From CAVWGP01 sp963754645 (GTDB lineage Bacteria; Pseudomonadota; Alphaproteobacteria; Bin65): a stretch of 64,000 nt of DNA. How positions within the stretch are numbered: position 1 is the first letter of the stretch; every line of letters starts with the position of its first letter. A model generated the notes under the pieces. That model did no database searches. It was not told where the DNA came from and saw nothing but the letters and a program-made list of their open reading frames with translations. The position numbers were made by a program, and so were the translations under genes. Of the stretch, positions 1 to 9,878 are shown piece after piece. The DNA is taken from the NCBI GenBank assembly GCA_963754645.1, contig CAVWGP010000004.1:186001-250000 (forward strand). Reading direction: 5' to 3'.

Positions 1-1
1 C

Positions 2-646
2 GAAATCCGCGACGGCTACGGCCAAACCGAAACCGTCAACGTGGTCGCGAACTATCCCGGCGTGCCGGTCAAGCCGGGCTCGATGGGGCTGCCGGTTCCT
101 GGCATCGCGGTCGACGTCGTGGACGAGGAAGGCCGCGTATCGCCGGTGGGCGAAACCGGCCATGTCGGCGTCAAGCTCACCGAGCCGTGGCCGCTCGGCC
201 TGTTTCGCGGCTATCACGAGGAGCCCGAGGCGAACGCCAAGTGCTTCCATCACGGCTACTACTACACCGGCGACACGGCCTATCGCGACGCGGACGGCTA
301 TTTCTGGTTTGTCGGCCGGGCCGACGATCTGATCGGATCGGCCGGCTATCGCATCAGCCCTTTCGAAGTCGAGAGCGCGCTGATCGAACATCCCGCCGTC
401 GCCGAGTCCGCCGTCATCGGCAAGAAGGACGCGCTGCGCGGCGAAATCGTCAAGGCCTATGTCGTGCTGGCGAAGGGCTTCGAGGCGTCGGACGCGCTGG
501 TCAAGGAGTTGCAGGATTTCGTGAAAAAAACCACGGCGCCCTACAAATATCCGCGCGAGATCGAATTCCGCGCCGCGCTGCCGAAAACGATCTCCGGCAA
601 AATCCGCCGCGTCGAGTTGCGCGCGGACGCGAACAAGGGCGCATAG
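2..646 (+). CDS. Acyl-CoA synthetase (AMP-forming), C-terminal part
   Basis: This is the C-terminal half of an ANL-superfamily adenylating enzyme that joins a carboxylic acid to CoA at the cost of ATP. The reading frame is open to the left edge, so the N-terminus lies outside the window. Visible motifs in order are GYGQTE (core A5), YYTGD (A7), GRADDLIGSAGYRI (A8 hinge) and the catalytic-lysine block TISGKIRR (A10) close to the end. The hinge and tail resemble medium-chain or aromatic acyl-CoA synthetases. The stop is nine bases before the next start, so it probably shares a transcript with the FAD hydroxylase downstream, which suggests activation of an aromatic or fatty acid. The substrate cannot be read from the sequence. 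Confidence 0.9.
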   Translation, partial: EIRDGYGQTETVNVVANYPGVPVKPGSMGLPVPGIAVDVVDEEGRVSPVGETGHVGVKLTEPWPLGLFRGYHEEPEANAKCFHHGYYYTGDTAYRDADGYFWFVGRADDLIGSAGYRISPFEVESALIEHPAVAESAVIGKKDALRGEIVKAYVVLAKGFEASDALVKELQDFVKKTTAPYKYPREIEFRAALPKTISGKIRRVELRADANKGA

Positions 647-655
647 CCGCGCGCG

Positions 656-2304
656 ATGCCGCCCACATTGCCCATCATCATCGCCGGCGCCGGGCCGGTG
701 GGCATGACGGTCGCGCTCGAGCTGGCGCGGCGCGGCGTGCGCTCGGTGCTGGTTAACGACCGGCCCGGCCCGTCGCCCGAGCCCAAGGCGAACGCGACGA
801 GCCCGCGTTCGATGGAGCATTTCCGCCGCCTCGGCGTCGCGGCGCGGATTCGCGAACTCGGCCTGCCGCCCGACTATCCCGCCAACGTCACCTATTTCAC
901 GCGCTTGACCGGCTACGAGCTGGCGCGGCTCAAGCTGCCGCCCTGGGCCGAAGGCTTGGCCGAGACGCGGCGCGGCGCCGGGCCCTGGGCCGCGCCCGAA
1001 CCGGCGCACCGCGCCTCGCAAATCTACGTCGAACGGGCCCTGTTCGAGCGGCTGCACGATTTTCCGCTCATCGAGCGGCGCCATGGCTGGCGCTTTCTCG
1101 AATTCCGCGACGACGGGGAGCGCGTGCGCTGCCTGCATCGCTGAAGCCGCGAGCGGGCGCGAGGAATGGATCGAGGGCGCCTATCTGGTGGGCAGCGACG
1201 GCGGCGGCAGCGCGGTGCGCAAGCAGCTCGGCATCGAGCTCGAAGGCGATGCCGGCATCCAGCGCAATTTCATGGGCGGCACGATGCTGGCGGCGCATGT
1301 CCGCCTGGCGCCGCCGCCGGGCCTGAAATGGCCGGCGCGCTCCTGGCAATATTGGGTGGTCACGCCGGAGATCCGCGCGCTCATTATGGCGATCGACGGG
1401 CGCGGCGAATATGTCGTGCACGTGCAATTGCCGGAGAAACGCCCGCTCGACGCCGCCTATGTCACGGAGCGCGTCGAGCGCGCGGCGGGCGGGCCGGTGC
1501 TGCGCGACATCATCGCGTTCCTGCCCTGGACGGCGGGTTTTCGCTTGCTGGCGCAGCGTTACGGCGCGGGGCGCGTCTTCATCGCCGGCGACGCGGCGCA
1601 TCTGTTCACGCCCACCGGCGGTCTCGGCATGAACACGGGCGTCGACGACGCGGTCAATCTCGCCTGGAAGCTGGCCGCGACGATGACGGGCTGGGGCGGG
1701 CCGCGCTTGCTGGCGAGCTACGAAGCCGAACGCCGTCCGGTGGGCGCGCGCAATCTGGGGTTCTCGAAAGAATTCGCCGACTCGGTCGGCGGCACGCGCG
1801 CCTCGGCGGCGATCGAAACCGACACGCCCGAAGGTGCCGCCGAGCGCGCCGCGGTCGGCGCGCATTTGCTGCACCACGCGGCCTGGGAATTCCTCATTCC
1901 CGGCATCCATCTCGGCTATCGCTACGAAGGCTCGCCGCTGGTCACGCCGGACGGCACGCCGGAACCGGCCGATCCCTCGAACGAATATTTCCCCACGGCG
2001 CGGCCGGGCCACCGCGCGCCGCATCTCTGGCTCGGGCCGGACGACGCCTTGTTCGATCGCTTCGGCCTGGATTTCACGCTGCTGTGCTTGGCCGAACGCG
2101 ACGATGTATCGGCGGCGTTTCGCGCGGCGGCGGCAATACGCGGCGTGCCACTCGATATTCTGCCGCGTCGCCGATCCGGCGGCGCGCGCCTTGTACGAAT
2201 GTGAATTTGCATTGATCGGTCCCGACTGCCACGTGCTCTGGCGCGGTGATGCGCCGCCGCCGGACCCGCTCGCCATCCTCGATCGCGCCCGCGGCGCGGG
2301 GTGA
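656..2304 (+). CDS. FAD-dependent aromatic monooxygenase, two frameshifts
   Basis: A class A flavoprotein monooxygenase of the PheA/MhpA type, which hydroxylates an aromatic ring using NAD(P)H and O2. The N-terminal FAD site is IIAGAGPVGMT, the middle DG motif is GSDGGGSAVR, and the GD motif is FIAGDAAHLFTPTGGLGMN. A C-terminal thioredoxin-like tail is consistent with about 545 residues in total. The protein is split over three frames: one extra base near 1131-1139 moves the frame after RVRC, and a second near 2164 moves it before VADPAARALYE. Removing one base at each place restores a full family-length protein. I read these as sequence errors or a very recent lesion rather than an old pseudogene, because all motifs are intact. 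Confidence 0.8.
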
Positions 2305-2317
2305 AGCGCGCCGACCT

Positions 2318-2475
2318 ATTTGATGATTCGTCTTCCCGACCGAAGCGCCGAAGGCGCGAAGCGGAGGGATCTCGATTGGACGAGCGTCATCCCGCGTGGC
2401 GCCGGGACGCAAATCCACCCGAGGTCCCTCGGCGTCCGCCGCCTACGGCGGCGGCTCGCTCGGGATGACGACACT
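2318..2475. repeat. Dispersed palindromic element, copy 1
   Basis: Non-coding block between the hydroxylase and the TRAP permease gene. It contains stem-loops such as gcgccgaaggcgc and gtccgccgcctacggcggc, and it is bounded by cgtcatcccg and cgggatgacg. The reverse complement of the element at 60639-60837 matches it over most of its length: the order gcgccgaaggcgcg, gaggtccctcg and gctcgggatgacga is conserved. It is therefore a repeated family in this genome, probably a REP or MITE-like sequence that ends up at the 3' ends of genes. Confidence 0.75.
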
Positions 2476-2501
2476 TATATGGGTCGGTTCATGCGACGCG
2501 C

Positions 2502-3806
2502 CTACTTCCCCATGTAGCCCGGCAGCCAGATCGCGATCGCCGGGAACGCCACCAGGATGACGATGCGGATCACGTCGGCGGTGACGAAGGGCAGGATGCC
2601 GCGCGCGATGGTCTGCAACGGCAGGTTGTTGACCGTGGCATTGAGCACGAACAAATTCATGCCGACGGGCGGCGTGATCATGCCGATTTCGCCGAGCGTG
2701 ACCAGAATCACGCCGAACCAGATCGGATCGAAGCCGAGCGCCTTGACGAGCGGAAAGACCGCGCCGACGGTGAGCAGGATCATCGACAGGCTGTCCATCA
2801 GGCAGCCGAGGACGACGTAGAAAACGCAGATCAGCACGAAGATCGAATATTTGCTCAGCCCCGAGTCCTGGACGTAACGGATCATCGCCTGGGTCAGGCC
2901 GGTGGCGTCGATGAAATAATTGAAGATCTGCGCGCCGATCAGGATCATGAAGATCATGGCCGTGGTCGACGCGGTTTCGGCGAAGCCGGTGCGGATCACC
3001 GACATCGTCAGCCGGCCGCTGAGCGCCGAAAGAAAAATCGCGCCGAAGGCGCCGACGCCGGCGGCCTCGGTCGGCGTAAACCAGCCGACATACATGCCGC
3101 CGAGCACGACGCCGAACAGGACGACGACCTGCCAGACCTTGAACAGCGAGCCGATGCGCCGGAGCCAGGGCTGGCGCGCGCCGGCCGGCCCCATCTTGGG
3201 GTTGCGCATCGTCATCCACGACACCGCGCCCATATAGAGCAGCATGCCGAGGATGCCGGGCAAAATTCCGGCGATGAACAATTCGCCGATATTGGTCTGC
3301 GTCATCAAGCCGTAGACGACGAACAGGATCGACGGCGGGATCATCACGCCGAGCGTGCCGCCGGCGGCGACCGAGGCCGAGGCGAGGCGGTCGTCGTAGC
3401 CGTGCCGCCGCATTTCGGGCATCGCGATCTTGCCGATGGTGGCCGCGGTCGCGATGCTCGATCCGCACACCGCGCCGAACATGGCGCTGGCGCCGATCGT
3501 CGCCATGGCGAGGCCGCCGCGCAGATGGCCGACGAAGGCGGAGACCAGGTCGTAAAGGCTGCGCGACAAGCCGCCGTGCCCGGCGAACACGCCCATCATG
3601 ACGAAGAGCGGCACGACCGAGAGCGTCACCGGCGAGATCGATTCGTAAGTGGCGCGCCCGAGGATGAAGCCCAGCGTGCCGAAGCCGTTCAAAAATCCGT
3701 AGCCCAGCGCGCCGACCACGCCCATCGAGATCGCGACGGGGATGCGGATCATGATGAGCGCGATCACGGCAACGAAACCCAGGAGGCCGATGACGTCGTT
3801 GCTCAT
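2502..3806 (-). CDS. TRAP transporter large permease (DctM type)
   Basis: The ion-coupled membrane subunit of a tripartite ATP-independent periplasmic transporter, which moves an organic acid driven by a sodium or proton gradient. At 434 residues it has the normal length of DctM proteins. It is almost entirely hydrophobic helices, beginning with a helix from residue 6 and carrying the conserved blocks GGTLGVMIPPS (around 185) and TPPVGMNLFV (around 385). Its gene follows the small permease gene by 6 bp, downstream of the binding protein, in the usual DctP-DctQ-DctM order on the minus strand. The substrate is set by the binding protein and is unknown. Confidence 0.93.
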   Translation of the reverse strand: MSNDVIGLLGFVAVIALIMIRIPVAISMGVVGALGYGFLNGFGTLGFILGRATYESISPVTLSVVPLFVMMGVFAGHGGLSRSLYDLVSAFVGHLRGGLAMATIGASAMFGAVCGSSIATAATIGKIAMPEMRRHGYDDRLASASVAAGGTLGVMIPPSILFVVYGLMTQTNIGELFIAGILPGILGMLLYMGAVSWMTMRNPKMGPAGARQPWLRRIGSLFKVWQVVVLFGVVLGGMYVGWFTPTEAAGVGAFGAIFLSALSGRLTMSVIRTGFAETASTTAMIFMILIGAQIFNYFIDATGLTQAMIRYVQDSGLSKYSIFVLICVFYVVLGCLMDSLSMILLTVGAVFPLVKALGFDPIWFGVILVTLGEIGMITPPVGMNLFVLNATVNNLPLQTIARGILPFVTADVIRIVILVAFPAIAIWLPGYMGK

Positions 3807-3812
3807 GGCCGG

Positions 3813-4349
3813 TCAGATCCCGGCTTGGCCGGGTTGCACCGCGCGCTTGGCGAAATCCGGGCCGCCGGCGCAAACCAAGCCGAACCGCACGACGAGCAGG
3901 AGCGAGGCGAACACCGAAGCGATCAAGCCGACGATGAGGGGCGTCCAAAAGTAGAAAATCGGGATCGCGAGCGTGTCGGATATGTCGCCATTGCCGATGC
4001 GGTTCAGCGCCTGCTTCCAGCCGTACCAGGTGAGATAGAACACGAATATCAACGTCAAGACGGCGATCGCGCATTTCAAGCCGGCGAGCGCGCGCGGCCG
4101 CAGCCCGTCGGTGACGAATTCGACGCCGACATGGCCCTCGCGCAGAAAGGTGATCGGCATGCTGAGCGCGATGCAGGCCATCATCGCCAGCGAGGTGATG
4201 TCCTCCATGCCGATGATCGGCGTCTTGAACCATTTGCGGCCGACGATGTCGAACATCGACACGGCGACGATGGCCGAAAGGCAGATCATGCCGGCAAAGG
4301 CGAAGATCTCGCCGAGCCGGTCGAAATTGCGATACAGGCGCGCGAGCAT
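3813..4349 (-). CDS. TRAP transporter small permease (DctQ type)
   Basis: The four-helix small membrane subunit of the same TRAP system. It is 178 residues long with hydrophobic segments near residues 13-35, 50-66, 85-110 and 130-155 and the family's typical GMEDITSLAMM stretch in the second helix. It scaffolds the large permease and the periplasmic binding protein. The gene sits 61 bp downstream of the binding-protein gene and 6 bp upstream of the large-permease gene, so the three form one operon. Confidence 0.9.
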   Translation of the reverse strand: MLARLYRNFDRLGEIFAFAGMICLSAIVAVSMFDIVGRKWFKTPIIGMEDITSLAMMACIALSMPITFLREGHVGVEFVTDGLRPRALAGLKCAIAVLTLIFVFYLTWYGWKQALNRIGNGDISDTLAIPIFYFWTPLIVGLIASVFASLLLVVRFGLVCAGGPDFAKRAVQPGQAGI

Positions 4350-4410
4350 GGGTGCGGGCGTTCCGATCGATAGGGCCGCGATGAGGATCGGGACGCCGCC
4401 GGCCGCCGCG

Positions 4411-5436
4411 CTACTTCTTCGAGAATTCGGCGATGCGCTTGTTCATTTCGCTATAGATTTGGCGCGCATTCGCGACACCCTGCTTCTCAAGCTCGGCGAG
4501 CTGGGCGTCGATCACCGGCTTCATCTGCTCTTTCCACTTGGCGCGGGTCTCGGCCGGAACGGCCTGCATGGTCACGCCGCGCGCCTTGAGCGCGTCGATG
4601 CCGGCTTGGTCCCATTTGTTCCAAAGCTGGCCGAAGCGGTTGACCCAGGCGTCGCCCGTCGTCTCGTCGATCGCCTTCTTCACGTCGGGCGGCAGGCTTT
4701 CGTATTTGCGCTGGTTCATCAGCATGTGGAAGCACGTGGTGTAAATCTTGGCGCCGAACCAGTGCTTGATGAGACCGTCCAAGCGGAAGCCGCGCACGCC
4801 GTCGGGCACCATGGAAATTCCGTCGAGTGTGCCCTTTTCGAGCGCTTCGTATATCTGCGCCGGGCCCATGGTGACGGGCGTGGCGCCGATATGCGTCAGC
4901 AGCGCCTGCACCTGGGCGCTCGGCGCGCGGATGCGCAGGCCCTTCAGATCTTCGAGGCTGTCGAGCTTCTTGTCGCGCATGAAGAAGTCGCCGGCGTTGT
5001 GGCACATGACGGCGACGGTGTGGAAATCCTTGTAGTCCTCGGCGAGATGCGATTTCAGCATCGACCACACGGCGCGCGTCGCGGCGTCCGAGGTCTCGGC
5101 CATGAACGGCATGTCCATGATCAGCGTGCGCAGGAAGCGGCCGCGCGGCACGCCGTTGAGGCCCCAGCCCATGTCGGTGACGCCGGCCTTCACCTGGTCG
5201 GCCTGGTTGGCGACGTTGCCGAACGGCGAGTTGGCGGCGAAGATGCGGACCGCCACCTTGCCGCCCGTGCGCTTGTCCATGTCCTCGGCCCAAGGCTGGA
5301 GGACATCGACCGTCCAACCGTGGGTCGGCGGCGCGTAGTGGCTGACCTTGATTTCGATCTTGTCTTGCGCCGACGCGCCGCCGGCGGCGAGCACCGACAG
5401 AACTGCGGCGGCGTTGATGAGGCGATGGATCGACAT
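4411..5436 (-). CDS. TRAP transporter solute-binding protein (DctP type)
   Basis: A periplasmic substrate-capture protein of about 341 residues. I chose the ATG at 5436 because a strong ribosome-binding site (ggaggga) lies just upstream and because it gives a clean signal peptide ending in AGGASAQD; a start at 5508 would add 24 residues with no such features. The mature protein starts KIEIKVSHYAPPTHG and has the family's GLRIRAPS block, whose arginine normally salt-bridges the substrate carboxylate. It heads the operon with the two permeases. The gene is transcribed divergently from the Rieske oxygenase gene (5625), so the two may share regulation, which would fit uptake of a substrate that the neighbouring enzymes degrade. 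Confidence 0.92.
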   Translation of the reverse strand: MSIHRLINAAAVLSVLAAGGASAQDKIEIKVSHYAPPTHGWTVDVLQPWAEDMDKRTGGKVAVRIFAANSPFGNVANQADQVKAGVTDMGWGLNGVPRGRFLRTLIMDMPFMAETSDAATRAVWSMLKSHLAEDYKDFHTVAVMCHNAGDFFMRDKKLDSLEDLKGLRIRAPSAQVQALLTHIGATPVTMGPAQIYEALEKGTLDGISMVPDGVRGFRLDGLIKHWFGAKIYTTCFHMLMNQRKYESLPPDVKKAIDETTGDAWVNRFGQLWNKWDQAGIDALKARGVTMQAVPAETRAKWKEQMKPVIDAQLAELEKQGVANARQIYSEMNKRIAEFSKK

Positions 5437-5624
5437 TCTGGGGCTCCCTCCGAGCGAAGCGCCGATTGCTTTATTCTGGATCGGCGGCGGCTCGCGATCA
5501 TAACGCAAATTCGACTGGATAGAATGCCCAATCGATGCGCCGGCGCGATCCGGGGCTTGCGCGGGTTCCGGGCCTGTGGCTAACAGGATGCGGGACAGTG
5601 GGCCCCAGCGGACTTTGACAAGCC

Positions 5625-6922
5625 ATGCTCAGCGCCGAGCAAAACCACAGAATCACGCGAATCGGTCCCGGCACACCGGCGGGTGCCGTGATGCGGCGCT
5701 ATTGGCAGCCGGCGGCGCTGAGCGAGGAATTCGCCGGCGACCGGCCGCTCAAGGCAATCCGCCTGCTCGGCGAGAACCTGGTGCTGTTTCGCGACGAGCG
5801 CGGCCGTTGCGGCCTGGTCGACCGGCATTGCTGCCATCGTGGCGCCGATCTCGCTTTCGGCCGGCTCGAGCAGGGCGGGCTGCGCTGCGCGTTTCACGGC
5901 TGGCTGTTCGATATCGAAGGGCGCTGCCTGGAGCAGCCGGCGGAGCCGCTGGGCAGCACGTTTCACACCAAGGTGCGCCAGCGCGCCTATCCTTGCGCCG
6001 AGCGCAACGGCATCGTCTTCGCCTATTTGGGGCCGGGCGATCCGCCGCCGCTGCCCGCGCTCGATTGCCTTGCGGCGCCGGGCAGTCACAGCTTCGCGTT
6101 CAAGGGCTATCTCGAAGCCAATTGGCTGCAAGCGGTCGAGGTCGGCATCGACCCCGCGCACGCCTCCTATTTGCATCGCTTTTTCGAGGACGAAGACCCA
6201 AACGCCAATTACGGCCAGCAATTCCGCGCCACCACGGCGAATGTGCCGCTCACCAAGCTGCTGCGCGAATACGACCGCCCGCGCATCGAAGTCGAGCCCG
6301 CCGACTACGGCTTGCGCATTTCGACCCTGCGCCAGCTCGACGCCGGGCGGCTGCACATCCGCATCACCAATCAAGTCTTGCCGCACGCCATCGTCATTCC
6401 GTTGAGCCAGGACATGATCATCACCCAGTGGCACGCGCCGTCCGACGATACGAGCTGCTATTGGTACGCGATGTTCACGTCTTATCGCGACAAGGTGGAC
6501 AAGAAAACCATGCGCGCGCAGCGCGCCGCCGCCTGCACGCTGCCGGACTACAAGCCGCTGCGCAACAAGGCGAACGACTACGGCTACGATGCGGCGGAGC
6601 AGAGCGCGCGCACCTTCACCGGCATGGGCATGGACATCAACGCGCACGATCAATGGGCGGTGGAATCGCCGGGCCCCATCCAGGACCGCACGGCTGAGCA
6701 TCTCGGCTCGACCGACAAGGCGATTGCGGCCTATCGCCGGTTGATGTTCGATCTCATCGAGCAAGCGAAAGCCGCGGCGAGGCCTTGCCCTTCCTCGCCG
6801 CGGGCCGCGAAAAACCGCTCGCGATCGACACGATCGGGCCGGCGGAAAATTGGCTTCAGTTCTGGTTGAGCGAAGAACACAAGCGCCGGGCCGGCTCGGC
6901 CTGGGCCGCCGCGGAAGGCTAG
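5625..6922 (+). CDS. Rieske non-heme iron oxygenase, large subunit (3' frameshift)
   Basis: An aromatic-ring-type oxygenase component of the phthalate dioxygenase class. The [2Fe-2S] ligands are visible as HCCHRGAD and CAFHGW (about residues 68-92), and the mononuclear iron site as the GIDPAHASYLHRFF stretch near residue 180. It needs a separate reductase, which is not in this window. The frame breaks near 6777: one missing G in a GC run shifts translation, and the last 48 or so codons (LPFLAAGREKPL to AWAAAEG) lie in another frame and end at 6922. With that repair the protein is about 432 residues, normal for the family. It is followed at once by the glutamine-synthetase-like gene. Confidence 0.88.
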
Positions 6923-6926
6923 GGCG

Positions 6927-8396
6927 ATGGCGCTCGGCGACGACAGTCTCGGCCGCTCGAATTTCGCGCAGCGTCACGGCTTGTGGCCGGCGGACAAGGC
7001 CGAAGCGGCGAAACGCGCGCTGGCCCTGATCGAGCAGCACAAGCTTGAGACCGTCCGCCTCTCGTTCCCCGATCAGCACGGCTTGTTGCGCGGCAAGACG
7101 ATCCTGGCCGCCGAATTCGCCCAAGCGATGCGCAACGGCATTGCCATGGTCACGACGCTGCTGGCGAAAGACACGGCGCACCGCACGGTCTATCCCGTGT
7201 TCAGCAAAGGCGGCGGCTTCGGCTTGGACGAAATGACCGGCGGCGGCGATTTCGTCATGCTGCCCGATCCGGCGCAGTTCCGGATATTGCCCTGGGCGCC
7301 GGGCACCGGCTGGGTGCTGTGCGACATCTATTTCACCAACGGCAAGCCGGTGCCATTCGCCACGCGCAACATCCTGCGCGATGCCGTGCAACGGCTGCGC
7401 GACAAGGGCTTCGATTATCTCGCCGGGCTCGAAGTGGAGTTTCACATCTTCAAGCTCGAAAATCCCCGGCTGGCACCCGAGGATGCGACGCAGCCTGCGG
7501 CCGCGCCGGAGGTGAGCCTGTTGGCGCGCGGCTTTCACTATCTCACCGAGACGCGCTATGACGAGGTCGAGCCGGCGCTCGATCTGCTGCGCCGGAACCT
7601 GCTGCCGCTCGGCCTGCCGCTGCGCTCCCTCGAGATCGAATATGGGCCGAGCCAGTGCGAATTCACCTTCCATCCGGGCGTCGGCATCGAGTCCGCCGAT
7701 ACGATGGTGCTGTTCCGGAGCGCGGCCAAGCAGATCGCGCGGCGCCACGGTTATCACGTCACCTTCATGTGCCAGCCGGCGCTGGCCAATCTGTTCCCGA
7801 GCGGCTGGCACCTGCACCAATCGCTGCTCGATCGCGCCACGGGCAAGAACGCCTTCATGCCCGAAACCGCCGCCGAATTGCTGTCGCCGCTCGGCCGCCG
7901 CTTCGCCGCCGGGCTGATCGAGCACGCGCGCGCCGCCTCGGTCTTCGCCGCGCCGACGATCAACGCCTACAAGCGCTACAAGCCGAATTCGCTGGCGCCC
8001 GACCGCGCCGCCTGGAGCCGCGACAATCGCGGCGTCATGCTGCGCGTCATTGGCGGCCCGGGCGAGGCGGGCACGCGGATCGAAAACCGCATCGGCGAGC
8101 CGGCGGCCAATCCCTATCTCTATCTCGCCTCGCAAATCCTCGCCGGCCTCGACGGCATCGAGCGTGGCGCCGAGCCGCCCCCGCCGACCGACACGCCCTA
8201 CGACAACGCCGAAGCGCCGCCGCTGCCGCGCAGCCTGATGGAAGCCGTGGCGGCGCTGAAATCCGACACGTTTTTCCGCGCGGCGCTCGGCAACGGCTTC
8301 GTCGATTACATCGTTCACCTGAAAGAAGCCGAAATCGCCCGTTTCCTCGCCACCGTGACCGATTGGGAACAGCGCGAATATTTCGAGATGTATTGA
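6927..8396 (+). CDS. Glutamine synthetase-like gamma-glutamyl ligase
   Basis: A type I glutamine-synthetase-fold enzyme of 489 residues. These use ATP to join glutamate to ammonia or to an amine. Metal and ATP-site blocks are visible: GLEVEFHIFK (around 168), the EIEYGPSQCEFTF region (around 240), PSGWHLHQSL (around 291) and the arginine block RIENRIGEPAANPYLY (around 385). The N-terminal extension and the divergence from housekeeping GlnA place it with the GlnT/PuuA-like ligases that glutamylate amines. It starts 4 bp after the Rieske gene and precedes RidA, a setting that recalls aniline and polyamine pathways where gamma-glutamylation precedes oxidation. The amine substrate is inferred only. 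Confidence 0.88.
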   Translation: MALGDDSLGRSNFAQRHGLWPADKAEAAKRALALIEQHKLETVRLSFPDQHGLLRGKTILAAEFAQAMRNGIAMVTTLLAKDTAHRTVYPVFSKGGGFGLDEMTGGGDFVMLPDPAQFRILPWAPGTGWVLCDIYFTNGKPVPFATRNILRDAVQRLRDKGFDYLAGLEVEFHIFKLENPRLAPEDATQPAAAPEVSLLARGFHYLTETRYDEVEPALDLLRRNLLPLGLPLRSLEIEYGPSQCEFTFHPGVGIESADTMVLFRSAAKQIARRHGYHVTFMCQPALANLFPSGWHLHQSLLDRATGKNAFMPETAAELLSPLGRRFAAGLIEHARAASVFAAPTINAYKRYKPNSLAPDRAAWSRDNRGVMLRVIGGPGEAGTRIENRIGEPAANPYLYLASQILAGLDGIERGAEPPPPTDTPYDNAEAPPLPRSLMEAVAALKSDTFFRAALGNGFVDYIVHLKEAEIARFLATVTDWEQREYFEMY

Positions 8397-8413
8397 GCGC
8401 AGGACGACAACCC

Positions 8414-8818
8414 ATGCCCAAGCAAATCATCTCCAGCGCCAAGGCGCCGGCCACCGGCTTTACCGACAAGAGCAAGGCGCCGCCGATCGTGCAGGCGATC
8501 CGGGCGGGCAACTTCCTCTATGTGTCGGGGCAGGGGCCGCTCGATCCGGACACGAAAGAGGTCGTCGCCGGCGATATCGAGGCCCAGACGCGGCGCACCA
8601 TGCAGAACCTCGTCGCCGTGCTTGCTGCCGGCGGGGCGACGCTGGCGCAGGTCGTCAACATGCGCGTCTGCCTGCGCGATACCGCCGATTTTCCCAAGTT
8701 CAACGAAGCCTTCCGCGCGCTGATGGGCGAGCACAAGACGACGCGCACCTGCATCGGCGGCACGCCGCACCGCGCGGGCGTCAACGTCGAGATCGACTGC
8801 GTCGCCTATCTCGATTAG
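8414..8818 (+). CDS. RidA/YjgF family enamine-imine deaminase
   Basis: A small (134 residue) chorismate-mutase-like trimer protein that hydrolyses reactive enamines or imines released by PLP enzymes and amine oxidation. The N-terminal part FLYVSGQGPLDP, the middle GDIEAQTRRTMQNL and the end GVNVEIDCVAYLD all fit. In canonical RidA an arginine near residue 105 binds the substrate carboxylate; here the matching region reads TRTCIGGTPHRAGVNVEID. The gene begins 17 bp after the ligase gene in the same direction, so it probably clears an imine formed in the same pathway. RidA subfamily members in catabolic operons often have narrow substrates. Confidence 0.87.
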   Translation: MPKQIISSAKAPATGFTDKSKAPPIVQAIRAGNFLYVSGQGPLDPDTKEVVAGDIEAQTRRTMQNLVAVLAAGGATLAQVVNMRVCLRDTADFPKFNEAFRALMGEHKTTRTCIGGTPHRAGVNVEIDCVAYLD

Positions 8819-8917
8819 CGGGCGCGGCGCGGGCGGTTGCGCCAAGCCCGCAAGTCCGGCAATCTTGCCGAAACATCGCGGCCGGGGCGCGGATGCGCCG
8901 GCCAAGGAGGAATCGCC

Positions 8918-9853
8918 GTGAACAAATTTTCTCTATGCATTGCCGCACTCGTGCTCGTTTGTCCGGGCTTGGCGGCGGCGCAAGACATGCGCTTCATGAC
9001 CGGCCCGCAAGGCGGCGTGTGGGTGCCGCTCGGCGGCGCGCTCAAATCCATGTGGGAGAAGAACGTCAAGGACGCGAAAATCCAAAACCTGCCCGGCGCG
9101 GGTATTTCGAACGTGCGCGCCATTCACGAAGGCAAGGCCGAGATCGGCTTCGGCAATTCGATCACCTCGGTCGATGCCATCGCCGGCCGCGAGCCGTTCA
9201 AGGAGCCGCACAAGGGCGTGTGCAACGTCGCGACTCTCTATCCGCAATTCTTCCAGGTCGTCGTGCTGGCGAATTCAGGGATCAACAGCCTCAGGGATTT
9301 CAAAGGCAAGTCGCTGACGACGCAGGTGCGCGGCAACACGGGCGAGCTCATCACCCAGCACATTCTCCAGGTCGCCGGGCTGTCCTACAAAGACCTCAAG
9401 GTCAGCTTCGGCTCCTACAACGACTCGGTCGCGCAAATGCAAGACGGCCACGCGCACATCTTCACGCTCGGCGCCGCGGCGCCGGTCTCGGCGGTGTTGG
9501 ACCTGGCCTCGAACCGCGAGATTCGCGTGCTCGACCTGACCGAGACGCTCGACGCGATGCGCAAGCTCAATCCCGGCTATACGCTGTCGACGATCAAGGC
9601 CGGCACCTATCCGAAGCAGGACAAGGACGTTCGGGTCATCTCCTACTGGACGCACGTCGTCGTGGCCTGCAAATTGCCCGACGAGCAGGTCTTCGCCATG
9701 ACCAAGGCCATGGTCGATAATCTCGGCGACATGGTCGCGATCAACAAGAGCATGGACGGCTTGACGCCGGCGGCGATGGCGCAGGATATCGGCGTGCCGC
9801 TCCATGCCGGCGCGAAAAAATATTACGAAGGCGCCGGCGCGCTCAAGAAGTAG
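8918..9853 (+). CDS. TAXI-family TRAP solute-binding protein
   Basis: A periplasmic receptor of the TAXI (TRAP-associated extracytoplasmic immunogenic) family. I start it at GTG 8918, which has an excellent aaggagg ribosome-binding site at 8904-8910 and yields a signal peptide ending at AAAQD. The family block FMTGPQGGVWVPLG follows at once, with FGNSITSVDA in the first lobe and KSLTTQVRGNTGE in the hinge. At 311 residues it has normal length. TAXI receptors pair with a fused permease, and exactly that gene follows 25 bp later. Substrates known in the family include glutamate and other amino-acid-like compounds, but this one is undefined. Confidence 0.9.
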   Translation: MNKFSLCIAALVLVCPGLAAAQDMRFMTGPQGGVWVPLGGALKSMWEKNVKDAKIQNLPGAGISNVRAIHEGKAEIGFGNSITSVDAIAGREPFKEPHKGVCNVATLYPQFFQVVVLANSGINSLRDFKGKSLTTQVRGNTGELITQHILQVAGLSYKDLKVSFGSYNDSVAQMQDGHAHIFTLGAAAPVSAVLDLASNREIRVLDLTETLDAMRKLNPGYTLSTIKAGTYPKQDKDVRVISYWTHVVVACKLPDEQVFAMTKAMVDNLGDMVAINKSMDGLTPAAMAQDIGVPLHAGAKKYYEGAGALKK

Positions 9854-9878
9854 CGCTGCAAGGCGGCGGCGCGCCGCA

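Noticed and set aside
2443..4233. A long minus-strand frame over the TRAP permease genes
   Set aside because: It is an out-of-frame reading of the large- and small-permease genes on the same strand, rich in His and Arg, and lacks membrane helices.
5580..8318. A 912-codon open frame on the minus strand
   Set aside because: It is the complement of the Rieske and glutamine-synthetase-like genes, is extremely rich in Arg and Ala, and shows no domain. It is a by-product of high GC.
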